DNA of 64,000 nt from Methyloversatilis sp. RAC08 (GTDB lineage Bacteria > Pseudomonadota > Gammaproteobacteria > Burkholderiales > Rhodocyclaceae), in NCBI RefSeq assembly GCF_001713355.1, contig NZ_CP016448.1:3534001-3598000 (forward strand), in the 5' to 3' direction. A program made the translations under genes and the position numbers. This document shows, in pieces, positions 1 to 9,205 of this stretch; the stretch's first letter is position 1, and each line of letters starts with the position of its first letter. The notes beneath the pieces were generated by a model, which had not been told where the DNA came from, did not search any database, and worked only from the letters and a program-made list of their open reading frames with translations.

Positions 1-1386
1 GCGATCGGCCCGCCAGTTGCGGAATTCGAAGCGTTCGCGCGCCGAATCGGCGGCATCCTTGTCGCGTTCGCGCGCCCAGATTTCGCTCTTGGCGTAGCGG
101 TAGTAATCGACCAGCGGGATGTGCGACGGGCACACGTAGGCACAGCAGCCGCATTCGATGCAGTCGAACAGCTTGTATTCCTGTGCCCGGCCGAAGTTGC
201 GCGCCCGCGAATGCCAGTAAAGCTCGAATGGTTGCAGGTCGGCCGGGCAGGCGCGCGCGCACTCGCCGCACCGTATGCAGGGCAATTCAGGTTCCGGCGG
301 TGGGAACAGCATCGGCGACGAGGCGAGCAGGCAATTGGTGGCCTTGACCACCGGGGCGTCGATGTTGGGCAATGGAATACCCATCATCGGGCCACCCATG
401 ATGAGCTTGTCGGTGTCGGGCTTGAGGCCGGCGGCGGCGAACAGGTACGCGATCGGCGTGCCGATGGCGACGTCGAAATTGCGCGGCCGCTCGACATTGC
501 CGGCCACAGTGACGATGCGCCGGGTCAGCGGTTCGCCATGCTCCAGTGCGCGCCACACGGCGAGCGCGGTGGCGACGTTGAAGCACTGCACGCCGTAATC
601 GGTCGAGCGGCTGCCGTGTGGCACCTCGATGCCGGTCAGCACGCGGATCAGCTGCTTGGCACCGCCGGCCGGGTAGCGCGTCGGCACCACGACGACTTCG
701 AGCGAGGCGTGGCCCAGCGCCTGTGCGGCGGCCTTCAGTGCGGCAGCGGCTTCCGGCTTGTTGTCTTCCAGCGCCACCAGCACCTGCTTCGCGGCCAGCA
801 TGCGCTGCATGATCAGCGCGCCGCGCAGGATGTTGTCGGGCTCGGCACGCATCAGCATGTCGTCGCAGGTGATGAAGGGCTCGCACTCGGCACCGTTGAT
901 CACCAGCGTGTCGGTGTGACCGGACTTGCCGGGATTGAGCTTCAGATGGCTCGGAAACACCGCACCGCCGAGACCGACCACGCCGGCATCGCGCAGGAAA
1001 TCGCGGATTTCGCCAGGCGCGGCAGCGTGCCAGTCGAACGGCTCGCGCTCGATCGCCGCGTCCAGCCCGTCCGGTTCGATCACGACGGCCGGCGACGACA
1101 GGCCCGACGCATGCGGCATCGGCCGCGGCTCGATGGCGACCACGCGTCCCGACGTGGGCGCATGCACCGCGCTCGACACATTGCCGTCGGCCGCGCCGAT
1201 GCGCTGGCCGCGCAGCACCGTGTCGCCCACGCTCACCAGTGGTCGCGGCGTACCGCCGATGTGCTGGTGCAGCGGAATGACGAGCTGCGGCGGCAGCGCC
1301 AGGCGGGCGATCGGTTCGCGCGTCGATGGCGACTTGTTCGGGGCGGGCTTGACGCCGCCGTTGAACGAAAAGAGCTTGCTCAGCAT
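1..1386 (-). CDS. rnfC: RnfC, electron transport complex subunit C (3' end cut by window edge)
   Basis: Peripheral subunit of the membrane Rnf/Rsx complex, which couples NADH and ferredoxin electron transfer to an ion gradient. About 462 codons are visible, starting at ATG 1386, one base after the rnfB stop. The glycine-rich stretch GLGGAVFPSHLK followed by NGAECEPFITCDD is the NADH/FMN-binding signature. Two 4Fe-4S motifs follow at about residues 368-379 (CIRCGECARACP) and 407-418 (CIECGCCAYVCP). The reading frame is still open at base 1, so the C-terminal tail, often Ala/Lys-rich, lies outside the window. It is the third gene of a leftward rnfA-rnfB-rnfC operon. Confidence 0.95.
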   Translation of the reverse strand, partial: MLSKLFSFNGGVKPAPNKSPSTREPIARLALPPQLVIPLHQHIGGTPRPLVSVGDTVLRGQRIGAADGNVSSAVHAPTSGRVVAIEPRPMPHASGLSSPAVVIEPDGLDAAIEREPFDWHAAAPGEIRDFLRDAGVVGLGGAVFPSHLKLNPGKSGHTDTLVINGAECEPFITCDDMLMRAEPDNILRGALIMQRMLAAKQVLVALEDNKPEAAAALKAAAQALGHASLEVVVVPTRYPAGGAKQLIRVLTGIEVPHGSRSTDYGVQCFNVATALAVWRALEHGEPLTRRIVTVAGNVERPRNFDVAIGTPIAYLFAAAGLKPDTDKLIMGGPMMGIPLPNIDAPVVKATNCLLASSPMLFPPPEPELPCIRCGECARACPADLQPFELYWHSRARNFGRAQEYKLFDCIECGCCAYVCPSHIPLVDYYRYAKSEIWARERDKDAADSARERFEFRNWRADR

Positions 1387-1387
1387 G

Positions 1388-1966
1388 TCAGGCCGCTTCC
1401 TTCGCCGGCAGGGTTGCCGGCTGCACCTTCAGTTCGAACACCGGGTAGCGCCACTTCCAGTTCTCGACCGTTTCGGCCACCGGCACCATGTCGATGCAGT
1501 CGGCCGGGCAGGGCGGCACGCACAGTTCGCAGCCGGTGCACAGGTCGGCGACGATGGTGTGCATCTGCTTGGCCGCACCGACGATGGCGTCCACCGGGCA
1601 GGCCTGGATGCACAGGGTGCAGCCGATGCAGGTCGCCTCATCGATGACCGCCACCGACTTCGGCTTTTCGACGCCGTGTTCGGCATTCAGCGGCTTGTAT
1701 TCGCGGCCCAGCAGATCGGCCAGCTTGCGCACGCCTTCGTCGCCGCCCGGCGGGCACTGGTTGATGTCTGCGTCGCCGCCGGCGATCGCCGTGGCGTAGG
1801 GCTTGCAGCCGGGGTAGCCGCACTGGCCGCACTGCGTCTGCGGCAGGATGGCGTCGATCTTGTCGACCAGCGGGTCACCCTGTGTCTTGAACAGCACCGA
1901 TGCCGCGCCCAGCGTCGCACCGAGCACCAGCGCCAGACCGGCCATGACGATCAGCGCGGTGATCAC
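1388..1966 (-). CDS. rnfB: RnfB, electron transport complex Fe-S subunit B
   Basis: Ferredoxin-like Rnf subunit of 192 residues, the usual proteobacterial length. It has an N-terminal membrane anchor (residues 1-25), then a CGQCGYPGC motif with a downstream Cys forming a Fe-S site (about residues 48-75), and two C-terminal 4Fe-4S ferredoxin motifs, [12 protein letters not shown] and [12 protein letters not shown]. The frame runs further upstream, but that part only shadows rnfA. I chose GTG at 1966 because it overlaps the rnfA stop (GTGA), which implies translational coupling, and gives the family N-terminus. It passes electrons between RnfC and the membrane subunits. Confidence 0.95.
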   Translation of the reverse strand: MITALIVMAGLALVLGATLGAASVLFKTQGDPLVDKIDAILPQTQCGQCGYPGCKPYATAIAGGDADINQCPPGGDEGVRKLADLLGREYKPLNAEHGVEKPKSVAVIDEATCIGCTLCIQACPVDAIVGAAKQMHTIVADLCTGCELCVPPCPADCIDMVPVAETVENWKWRYPVFELKVQPATLPAKEAA

Positions 1967-2541
1967 GAATCCAGCCCTGCAAAACCCATGAAGGCAAGGC
2001 TCATCAGGCCGGCCGTGATCATCGCGATGGCGTTGCCGCGGAAGGGCGCGGGAATGTCGGCACCGTCGAGCCGCTCGCGGATGCTGGCGAACAACACCAG
2101 CGCCAGCACGAAACCGGCCGCCGACGCGAAGCCGAACAGCAGCGATTCGAGCAGGTCGTGAGCCATCGAGGCATTGAGCAGCGGCACGCCGAGCACGGCG
2201 CAATTGGTGGTGATCAGCGGCAGGTAGATGCCCAGCACCTGGTGCAGCAGCGGGCTGGTTTTCTGGATCACCAGTTCGGTCAGCTGTACGATGGCGGCGA
2301 TCACCACGATGAAGCTCAGCGTCGATAGATAGCCGAGGTCGAAGGGCTTCAGCAGGAAGGTGTCGATCAGGTAGCTGGTGCCGCACGCCAGCGTCAGCAC
2401 GAACATGGTCGCCAGACCCATGCCCACAGCGGTTTCCAGCTTCTTCGACACGCCCATGAAGGGGCACAGGCCGAGAATGCGCACGAACACCACGTTATTG
2501 ACCAGCGCGGCACCCAGCAGCAGATAGAGGTAACTCGTCAT
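1963..2541 (-). CDS. rnfA: RnfA, electron transport complex membrane subunit A
   Basis: Integral inner-membrane subunit of 192 residues with about six hydrophobic helices. The N-terminus ([26 protein letters not shown]) matches the RnfA/NqrE family, including the conserved [10 protein letters not shown] segment whose Cys is implicated in a membrane Fe-S site in homologues. It is first of the leftward rnfABC group, and rnfB starts inside its stop codon. The rest of the complex (rnfD, G, E) would be expected to the left of the window. About 150 bases without a gene separate it from the next gene upstream, so a promoter probably lies there. Confidence 0.95.
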   Translation of the reverse strand: MTSYLYLLLGAALVNNVVFVRILGLCPFMGVSKKLETAVGMGLATMFVLTLACGTSYLIDTFLLKPFDLGYLSTLSFIVVIAAIVQLTELVIQKTSPLLHQVLGIYLPLITTNCAVLGVPLLNASMAHDLLESLLFGFASAAGFVLALVLFASIRERLDGADIPAPFRGNAIAMITAGLMSLAFMGFAGLDS

Positions 2542-2692
2542 GACGGGGCGAAGGTTCGCCAGAGGTATGCGGCACGTCGCGGCACACAGCGCGCCGCGAA
2601 ACCGTTGAATTATCCGTTACTGCAGCGCAGCACTCAAGCTGCTGTGCGCGGCTGCGACCGGTTATGGTGGCAAAACCGGGCCGCACCGCCGA

Positions 2693-2875
2693 TCACAGGA
2701 AGGTCATCAACCCGACGCTCAGCAGCCCGTAGATCGCGATCACGGTCAGGAAGTAGTTTTCGTCTTCCGCCCGCGTGACCTTGCGGCCCATCACGAAAGA
2801 TCGCGCATACACCTCGCCCTTCACGAAGGCGTACACCGTGTAGATCGCGAGTGCGACGCCGATCAGCTTGAACAT
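2693..2875 (-). CDS. small membrane protein of unknown function (60 aa)
   Basis: Sixty residues with an N-terminal hydrophobic segment (about 3-18), a short basic/polar middle containing GRKVTRAEDENYF, and a second hydrophobic segment at the C-terminus (about 44-60). This suggests a two-helix membrane hairpin. I do not recognise a named family. It lies just downstream of the YidB-type gene on the same strand (14-base gap), so the two may be co-transcribed. Its hydrophobicity pattern supports it being real despite its small size. Confidence 0.6.
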   Translation of the reverse strand: MFKLIGVALAIYTVYAFVKGEVYARSFVMGRKVTRAEDENYFLTVIAIYGLLSVGLMTFL

Positions 2876-2889
2876 GCGCGCCGCCCGCC

Positions 2890-3303
2890 CTACTTGAGCA
2901 GGCCACTAAGCATGCCGAGCGCGTTCTGCATGGCGTCGCCTTCCGGTACCTGACCATTCGGCGTGATGCCGTCGATCACCTGCGGCAGCAGCGTGCTCAG
3001 CTGGCCCGACACCTCCTGCGATGACAGGCCGAGCTGCTGCGCGATCTGGCCGATCTGACCGCTGCCGAGCACCGACTGCAGCTGTTCGGCCGAAATCGGC
3101 AGGTTCTGTCCGGTACCGATCCAGGACGATACGAGGTCGCCCAGGCCCTTGTCCTGAAAGGCGGCGACCAGCCCCTGCAGGCCGCCGGTCTGCGGGTTGT
3201 TGATCAGGCCCATCAACAGTTGCAACAGTCCCGAACCCTGCGCGCCACTCTGGCCGGACAGCGCACCGGCCACCTGACCTGCGATCGAATCGAACAGACC
3301 CAT
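2890..3303 (-). CDS. YidB-family (DUF937) protein
   Basis: A 137-residue protein beginning MGLFDSIAGQV and ending in an amphipathic ALGMLSGLLK tail, typical of the YidB/DUF937 family. The middle is rich in Gly, Gln and Leu (QSGAQGSGLLQLLMGLINN; GSGQIGQIAQQLGLS). The frame opens 24 codons further upstream, but the ATG at 3303 has a good Shine-Dalgarno (CAGGAG, 7 bases away) and fits the family start. The molecular function of YidB proteins is poorly known. No signal peptide is visible, so a cytoplasmic location is likely. Confidence 0.85.
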   Translation of the reverse strand: MGLFDSIAGQVAGALSGQSGAQGSGLLQLLMGLINNPQTGGLQGLVAAFQDKGLGDLVSSWIGTGQNLPISAEQLQSVLGSGQIGQIAQQLGLSSQEVSGQLSTLLPQVIDGITPNGQVPEGDAMQNALGMLSGLLK

Positions 3304-3430
3304 TTGAATCTCCTGTAACAGTAAGGTTTGGCCCGGGTGAGCCTGCCGGAGTGGAAGTGTAGCGTCAGGTCGCACCTGCGATCAGGACAGACACCTGCTG
3401 CCGTCCGTTCCCTGCGGCGTGCTCCGCCCG

Positions 3431-3817
3431 TCAGCCGATCAGCGCACCGCAATCGGCCAGCAGCGTGCGCAGCAGCGAGCGGTGACAGTGCGCCTCGTCA
3501 GTGCAGTAGCAACCGACCGAAAAGTCGGTGCGGTGCGACAGCGCTGCGAGCAGCGCGATCGTATGCCGCGCCTCGGGCGCCGCCATTTCGGCCAGATAGC
3601 GTTTCGAGAACGCAGGCCAGTGCGCAGGCGATGGATCGGCCTTCCATCGCTTCAGCGTGTCCGCGGAGGGCGCCAGATTCGGAAACCACAGGTCGTACCA
3701 GTCGCGCTCGGCGAGCTCGGCTTTCGGTACACCGCGCGGCGGCCGCCGCACGGTGCCCAGGCGCAGTCCTTCACCGGGCAGGCGCGGGCTGCCGAGTTTC
3801 ACGATGAATACGCTCAC
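3431..3817 (-). CDS. DUF488 family protein
   Basis: A 128-residue protein of the DUF488/YeaO-like family. It has the N-terminal VKLGSPR segment, the RDWYDLWFPNLAPS region, the WPAFSKRYLAEM helix, and the C-terminal VGCYCTDEAHCHRSLLRTLL motif containing the family's conserved Cys and His-Arg residues. The biochemical role is unknown. It starts with GTG, 18 bases downstream of the enoyl-CoA hydratase stop. An 11-bp direct duplication covers this start, so two GGAGTGAGC units precede or include the initiation codon. Confidence 0.85.
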   Translation of the reverse strand: MSVFIVKLGSPRLPGEGLRLGTVRRPPRGVPKAELAERDWYDLWFPNLAPSADTLKRWKADPSPAHWPAFSKRYLAEMAAPEARHTIALLAALSHRTDFSVGCYCTDEAHCHRSLLRTLLADCGALIG

Positions 3818-3835
3818 TCCGCGCTCACTCCGCGC

Positions 3836-4675
3836 TCACCCGGCCTGACCGAACTGCGGCCTGCGCCGCGCGACGAAGGCCTGAACGGCTTCCGCGAAGT
3901 CGGCGCCAGCGGCGCTGCGGCCGAAGGCGGCGGCCTCGGCGGCCAGCTGGTCCGCCAGCGGCTGACCCGCTGCGCCTTCGCCGGCGGCGTTCAGCAGCCG
4001 TTTGATTTCGGCGTACGCATGGCGCGGGCCGTGGGCGATATGGGTCACTTCAGCGTCGAGTGCGTGCTCGAAGTCGGCCACCGGCACGACACGCTCGACC
4101 AGACCGAGCGCCTTCGCTTCGTGCGCGTCGAAGCGGCGCGCGCTCCACATCAGTTCGCGCGCACGGCGCTCGCCCAGCGCGCGGCTCAGGAAGGCGGACT
4201 GCCCGCCGGCACCCGGCTGGGCCAGCGCGATGCCGGCAGTGCTGAACAGCGCGTCGTCGGCGGCCACGGCGAAATCGGACGCCAGCATCAGCGACAGACC
4301 ATAGCCCACGCAATCTCCGCGCACTGCTGCGATCACCGGCTGGTGCGCCGCGCGCAGTGCGAGGATGACCGGATTGACCTGGTCGGCGACCAGCGCCTCG
4401 AACGACGCCTGCCGCGCGGCCGGACCGAGGGCGAGGCTTTGCGAGAACTCATGCACGTCACCGCCGGCACTGAAACTGGCACCTTCGCCACGCAGCACGA
4501 GCAGTTCGCAGGCAGGATCGGCGAGCACTTCGCCGATCGCCATCCGCAATGCGCGCATCATCGCCGTGCTGTAGGCATTGCGCCGGGACGGGCGCGACAT
4601 GGTCAGCGTGGCGACGCCACCGTCGCAGCGGGTCAGGATGCGGCCGTCGCCGCCGGCGTCAGTCTGTGCAGTCAC
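3836..4675 (-). CDS. enoyl-CoA hydratase/isomerase family protein
   Basis: A 279-residue crotonase-fold protein. The N-terminal VATLTMSRPSRRNAYST strand-turn, the oxyanion-hole segment SAGGDVHEF (about residues 68-76) and the VRGDCVGYGLSLMLASDFAVA segment (about 115-135) are the expected family landmarks. The Glu pair of classic 2-enoyl-CoA hydratases is not obvious: the position after the second oxyanion loop reads LAQPGAGGQSAFL. The substrate and exact reaction (hydratase, isomerase or thioesterase-like) therefore remain open. It starts at GTG 4675, three bases after the ABC transporter stop, so the two are probably co-transcribed. Confidence 0.85.
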   Translation of the reverse strand: MTAQTDAGGDGRILTRCDGGVATLTMSRPSRRNAYSTAMMRALRMAIGEVLADPACELLVLRGEGASFSAGGDVHEFSQSLALGPAARQASFEALVADQVNPVILALRAAHQPVIAAVRGDCVGYGLSLMLASDFAVAADDALFSTAGIALAQPGAGGQSAFLSRALGERRARELMWSARRFDAHEAKALGLVERVVPVADFEHALDAEVTHIAHGPRHAYAEIKRLLNAAGEGAAGQPLADQLAAEAAAFGRSAAGADFAEAVQAFVARRRPQFGQAG

Positions 4676-4678
4676 GTG

Positions 4679-6376
4679 TCAGGCCTGTGCGCCGAACGGA
4701 CCCGGCGGCTCGATGTTCAGGAAGTTGTCATGGAACACTTCCAGGGTGGTTCGATGCGCCACGCTGACCACGGTACAGCCTGGCAGGCGTTCGACGATCA
4801 GTTGGTACATCTGCGCTTCGGTCGCATTGTCGAGCGCGCTCGACGACTCGTCCATGAACAGGATATCCGGCCGGTACAGCAGCGCCCGGGCAAACGCCAG
4901 CCGCTGCTGCTCGCCGGGTGACAGCTGGTGACTCCAGCGCGCCGATTCGTCGAGCCGCGCCACCAGATGGGGCAGGCGACAGTCGATCAGTGCCTGAGCC
5001 ATGGCCGCGGGGTCAACGCTGTCGGTCGATGCCGGATAGGCCAGGGTGTCTTTCAGCAGACCGTCGGCCAGATAGTTCTTCTGCGGCATGAACATGATGC
5101 GCTTCGCATCGGGCAGCGTGATGCGACCGCTGCCGAAGGGCCACAGCCCGGCGATTGCACGCAGCAGCGTGCTCTTGCCGACGCCCGACGGTCCACGCAC
5201 CAGCCAGCGCTCGCCCGGCGCGAAGGTGAACCCGCGGATGGTCGACAGAAGGCGTCCCGACGGCAGACCGAGCGCGATCGATTCGCCGGTGATGGCCCGA
5301 CTGGCCGGGTCGCGCTCGAGTGCGATGCCATCGGCAGGGGGCTGCGCCATGACTGCCTCCATCGTGGTCAGGCGACGTACCCGCGCCGAAAGCTGGAACA
5401 GGTCGCGGTAGGACAGTGCGAACCAGGCCACCGCCGAGGTCGTGGCGGCGAAGGCGGCGATGTCCTGCATCAGCGTACCCAGAGACAGTTCGCCGGTGAG
5501 CACCTTGGGCGATACGGCGATGATGGGTACCAGCACCGCGATGACGGAGAATGTCGTGGTGGTCAGGTTCAGATACACGTTGTGCCGCATCAACAGCGCC
5601 CAGTTGCGGCGGATTTCACCGAACAGCTGCTGCAGCCTCGTCTGCTCGACCGCCTGGCCGCGGTACAGCGCGATCTGTTCGGCCGCATCGCGCACCCTGC
5701 CGAGCGCAAAGCGGAAATCGGCCTCGCAGGTCTGCTGCACCACGGTGAGGCCGGCCAGACGATGGCCGGCGAAGTGGGTCACCACGGTCTGCAACACACC
5801 CCAGCCGATGGCCAGCCAGAACAGGTAGCCGGGAACGGTCAGCACCGTGCCCCCGACATCGAAACTCATCGGCCCGGCGCTTTGCCACAATATCCAGCCC
5901 ATGGAGCCGAGCGTGCCCAGATTGGCGATGAAACCGAGACCCAGACTGATCATCAGCTTCACGTATTCGCTGATGTCCTGCGACAGCCGCTGGTCCGGGT
6001 TGTCGCACTGCGCGTCGCGCTCCATGCGGTAGAAGGTGTCGTCCTTCAGCCAGCGCCGCATCATCGAATCGGTGAGGCTGCGCCGCCAGCGGATTTCCAG
6101 CGCCTGTTCGAGATAACCGAGCAGCGTCGTCACGATCACCAGAATGGCGACGGCGACGAAGAACAGGGTGATGCTGCTGTTGAAGCCCGGTGCATCGAGC
6201 TTCTGCAGCGCATCGTAGAACGCCTTCTGCAGCTCGTTCAACCACACATTGAGCGCGGTGCTGGCGGCCACCAGTGCGACCAGGATCAGCGCGAGCAGCC
6301 AGTACCGGTAGCGCCCCGGCGCCTCGCGCCAGAAGGGTGCCGCGAGGCGGAAGGTGTGCTTCAGGATGGCGATCAT
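4679..6376 (-). CDS. SbmA/YddA-type ABC transporter, fused permease and ATPase
   Basis: A 565-residue half-transporter with an N-terminal membrane domain (helices at about 27-48, 75-100, 150-175 and 260-300) of the ABC_membrane_2/SbmA-BacA type, fused to a C-terminal ATPase. The ATPase shows Walker A GPSGVGKST (about residue 405), signature LSPGEQQRLAFARAL, Walker B ILFMDESSSALD, and the H-loop VAHR. Such proteins usually act as homodimers moving peptides, long-chain fatty acids or vitamin-like molecules; the substrate cannot be read here. The frame extends 49 codons upstream without family similarity, so I placed the start at ATG 6376 (MIAILKHTFRLAAPFW). Confidence 0.9.
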   Translation of the reverse strand: MIAILKHTFRLAAPFWREAPGRYRYWLLALILVALVAASTALNVWLNELQKAFYDALQKLDAPGFNSSITLFFVAVAILVIVTTLLGYLEQALEIRWRRSLTDSMMRRWLKDDTFYRMERDAQCDNPDQRLSQDISEYVKLMISLGLGFIANLGTLGSMGWILWQSAGPMSFDVGGTVLTVPGYLFWLAIGWGVLQTVVTHFAGHRLAGLTVVQQTCEADFRFALGRVRDAAEQIALYRGQAVEQTRLQQLFGEIRRNWALLMRHNVYLNLTTTTFSVIAVLVPIIAVSPKVLTGELSLGTLMQDIAAFAATTSAVAWFALSYRDLFQLSARVRRLTTMEAVMAQPPADGIALERDPASRAITGESIALGLPSGRLLSTIRGFTFAPGERWLVRGPSGVGKSTLLRAIAGLWPFGSGRITLPDAKRIMFMPQKNYLADGLLKDTLAYPASTDSVDPAAMAQALIDCRLPHLVARLDESARWSHQLSPGEQQRLAFARALLYRPDILFMDESSSALDNATEAQMYQLIVERLPGCTVVSVAHRTTLEVFHDNFLNIEPPGPFGAQA

Positions 6377-6452
6377 GACGACGTGACCCGGGGCAGAAGT
6401 GTAGGCGGGTGAATGCGGGGAGCGCGCGTGCGATGTGTGCGATGTGTGCGAC

Positions 6453-8609
6453 TCAGCCGGTTGGCGCAGCCGGGCCCCCGGTTTCGATGGCGGGCTGCTC
6501 CAGCGTGAACTCGAATACCGCACCGACGCCTACGCTGCCGCGTGCCCGGATTTCACCGCCATGATGGCGAACGATGCGCTGCACGATGCTCAGCCCGACG
6601 CCGGAACCGGCGTATTCGCTCGCCAGGTGCAGACGGCGGAAGGGCTCGAACAGATGCCGGGCGTAAGCCATGTCGAATCCGGCGCCGTTGTCGGTTACCC
6701 GGTACCACTGACGTCCGTCCTCGACGAAGGCGTCGATGGCCACGCGCGGATCCGCCGCCTTCGCCGAGTATTTGCAGGCGTTGCCGAGCAGGTTCTGCCA
6801 CACCTGGGCCAGCATCGCTTCGTCGCCGGTGGCGCATGGCAGGTCACCGATGCGCAGCGTGGTGCGGCCGGTCTCGCCCATGTCGGTCAGCAGCGCCCAC
6901 GCGCGGGCGGCGCTGGCCGCCATGTCGATGCGTACCGGTTCGAGCGGGTGCGGCGCGGCGCCAGCGAGCCGGGTCAGCGCCTCGATGATGTCATCCATGC
7001 GACGCGCGACATTTTCGATGCGTTCGGCATTCCTCAGCACCTTGTCGAAATTGCCCGCCTGCAGATCGCCACGCAGCATGCGGGAGAAACCGCGGATGAT
7101 GCGCAGCGGCCCGCGCAGGTCATGGGAGATCGAAGCGGTCAGCGTTTGCAGCTCATCCTGGGTGCCGGCCAGTGCCACCCGTGCCTGGGCCAGCGCTTCG
7201 GCCTGCCGGTGCGCCGATTCGGTCAGCGCATCGTAGGCGGCACGCAGTGCATCGCTGTCGCGCAGCAGGTCGGTGACATCGCGGATGATGGAAAACACCT
7301 CGCGTGTGCCGTCCGACCGGAATTCCTCGGACGACACCAGACAGGCACGCATGTCGCCGTCTGCCCTGCGCAGGCGCACCGGCGTGCTGCTCACTTCGCC
7401 GTCGGTACGCATCAGTTCGCGCAGGGCGCGCAGTCCATCCGGATCGACGAGCGCCGGCAGCGCGTCGATCGGCTGGCCGACGAGCGTGTCCGCCTCGGCG
7501 CCCGCCAGCCGGCACAGTGCGTCGTTGACGTCGAGTACCCGGCCGCTGTGGTAGTCGCTGATCAGCATGGCGTCCGGGTGATGGGTGAAGGCACACGCCA
7601 GCCGGTCTTCGGCCCGCTGCAGGGCCTGTTCCGCTTCGGCTCGACGGCTGCGTTCGCGCGCGGTCTGCGCCGCTCGGCGACGCAGCCGCAGCGCCAGCCA
7701 GCCCAGTACGACGGCCGCCCCTGCGGCGAGCAGCATCAGGTCCATGCGCTGGGTGACCACGCGCGCCTCGAGCACGCCTTGATCGGCTGCCGCGCGGTGG
7801 CTGCTGAGCCACTTCATGCGCAGTGCGTCGAGCTGGCCGGAGCGTTCGAGTGACTTGAGCGCAGCATTCAACACCTCGCGCAGCGCCTCATTCTCCGGCG
7901 CCACCGCGAAGCCATAGTCCTGCAGCCGCAGCATGAAGTTGCTTGCCACCACCGCGTCGTACTGACCGCTTGCGAGCAGCTTGTCGCCATAGGCGCGCGG
8001 CATCAATGCGAACTCGGCTGCGCCGTCGCGCAGAGCCGCGAGCGCGGCCGCGTGATCGGCGACGTTCAGAAATCGGTACTGCTCGCCGGAGAAGAAATTT
8101 GCCCGCGTTTCGCGCATCGGTTCGCTGTCGGGCACGGCAATCGTGCCATGTGCCAGGTCGGCCAGAGAAACCGGTGCATCGGTGTCGCGACGGTGATAGA
8201 TGGACATGGCGGGTGTGGCATGCGCGGTGGCAAACGCCGCCCACTGTTCGCGGCTGCGCGTGCGCGACATCGCAATCAGATCCAGCCGCCCGGCCTGGAA
8301 ATCGGCTTCGATGGCTGACCAGTCGTCCAGCCGCGGGACGATCTCGAGGCCCGTTACGCGCGCCAGTTCGGCGATCAGTTCGATCTGGAAACCCTGTGGC
8401 TGACCGCTTTCATCGATGAACTCGAAGGGTCGGAAATCGCGGTCGCCACCGTAGCTCAGCGTGTCGGCCAATATCGCACTGCAAGTGCCGAAACAGAGCG
8501 TCACGACAAGCAGCAGGCGCAGTGCGAAATGGAAAAGGCCGCTGCTGCGCAGACTTGACGCCGGCAGGCAAATCTTCGTCGAATGCTTTGGGCGGAACCA
8601 GTGCGTCAT
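6453..8609 (-). CDS. transmembrane sensor histidine kinase with periplasmic solute-binding sensor domain and PAS
   Basis: A 718-residue hybrid-topology kinase. A signal/anchor segment lies at about 25-47. A periplasmic family-3 solute-binding domain (about 50-275, beginning LSYGGDRDFRPFEFID) probably detects an amino acid-like ligand. A second membrane helix spans about 288-308, a PAS domain 335-450 and a coiled segment 450-490. The dimerisation/phosphoacceptor box ISHDLRGPLRIIRGF carries the predicted phospho-His at 496. The ATPase domain shows NLLGNACKYS, DNGAGFD and GSGVGLSIV. The frame continues 103 codons upstream, but ATG 8609 precedes the signal segment. It is divergent from the GGDEF-EAL protein; no dedicated DNA-binding response regulator is adjacent. 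Confidence 0.9.
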   Translation of the reverse strand: MTHWFRPKHSTKICLPASSLRSSGLFHFALRLLLVVTLCFGTCSAILADTLSYGGDRDFRPFEFIDESGQPQGFQIELIAELARVTGLEIVPRLDDWSAIEADFQAGRLDLIAMSRTRSREQWAAFATAHATPAMSIYHRRDTDAPVSLADLAHGTIAVPDSEPMRETRANFFSGEQYRFLNVADHAAALAALRDGAAEFALMPRAYGDKLLASGQYDAVVASNFMLRLQDYGFAVAPENEALREVLNAALKSLERSGQLDALRMKWLSSHRAAADQGVLEARVVTQRMDLMLLAAGAAVVLGWLALRLRRRAAQTARERSRRAEAEQALQRAEDRLACAFTHHPDAMLISDYHSGRVLDVNDALCRLAGAEADTLVGQPIDALPALVDPDGLRALRELMRTDGEVSSTPVRLRRADGDMRACLVSSEEFRSDGTREVFSIIRDVTDLLRDSDALRAAYDALTESAHRQAEALAQARVALAGTQDELQTLTASISHDLRGPLRIIRGFSRMLRGDLQAGNFDKVLRNAERIENVARRMDDIIEALTRLAGAAPHPLEPVRIDMAASAARAWALLTDMGETGRTTLRIGDLPCATGDEAMLAQVWQNLLGNACKYSAKAADPRVAIDAFVEDGRQWYRVTDNGAGFDMAYARHLFEPFRRLHLASEYAGSGVGLSIVQRIVRHHGGEIRARGSVGVGAVFEFTLEQPAIETGGPAAPTG

Positions 8610-9205
8610 CGCTTGAATGAAGTGGGCTGCAGCGGCTGCGGACTTGTTCGTTTTGTGGCCCGGACACCCTGCAGGGCGCAAGACTACAAGATATTTACCC
8701 TGCGGCGTCGCGCGGTGCGCGTCGGTCACTGGGGTCAGCGGCAGCGATGGCCCCCAATCACACAATAATTTTAGGGTTTTTCTGCGGGCGCCTGCTGAAC
8801 TGCAGGATTGGCGCACCCGGCAGGCCGCGCGCACGACCGGGATGTGCGTGCTGGTGAAGGCGGAGCCATGGGTCATGACCGTCCGGCCGGATCCGCATGG
8901 CACGCGAATGGTATTCATGGCTCATGACGGGCGCAAAGGCTTATGCTGATGTCAGACGCCTCGTGATGTGAAACCAGAAAGCCAGTCGGTGCCCGAACAG
9001 ACCGGCCTCGCGTTCATCCGGATGGCGCCGATGCGTCATCGCCACCGGCACGACGTTGGCCGCCGGGTGTCTTTACCTTACGACGCGCTGATCAGCGCCC
9101 GCAGATGCGGCCTGGCGCAGCGGGCTGCTCAAGTGAAGCCGCCTTGCTGCCGATACTCACCCACGTCCCGATCGGCACATGAGGACATCGAGGAGACCAC
9201 ACCCA
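8610..9205. other. intergenic region between divergent signalling genes
   Basis: About 600 bases without a convincing gene. It should hold the promoters of both the leftward kinase and the rightward GGDEF-EAL gene. The stretch around 8755-8780 is the most A/T-rich part (AATCACACAATAATTTTAG) and is the best promoter candidate. The only visible initiation signal is the GAGGAGACC Shine-Dalgarno at 9190-9198 serving the next gene. I found no RNA gene, repeat or clear operator here. Confidence 0.5.

Noticed and set aside
121-1647. Rightward 508-codon frame opposite rnfC and rnfB
   Set aside because: The opposite strand encodes RnfC with both Fe-S motifs; this frame has no recognisable protein features.
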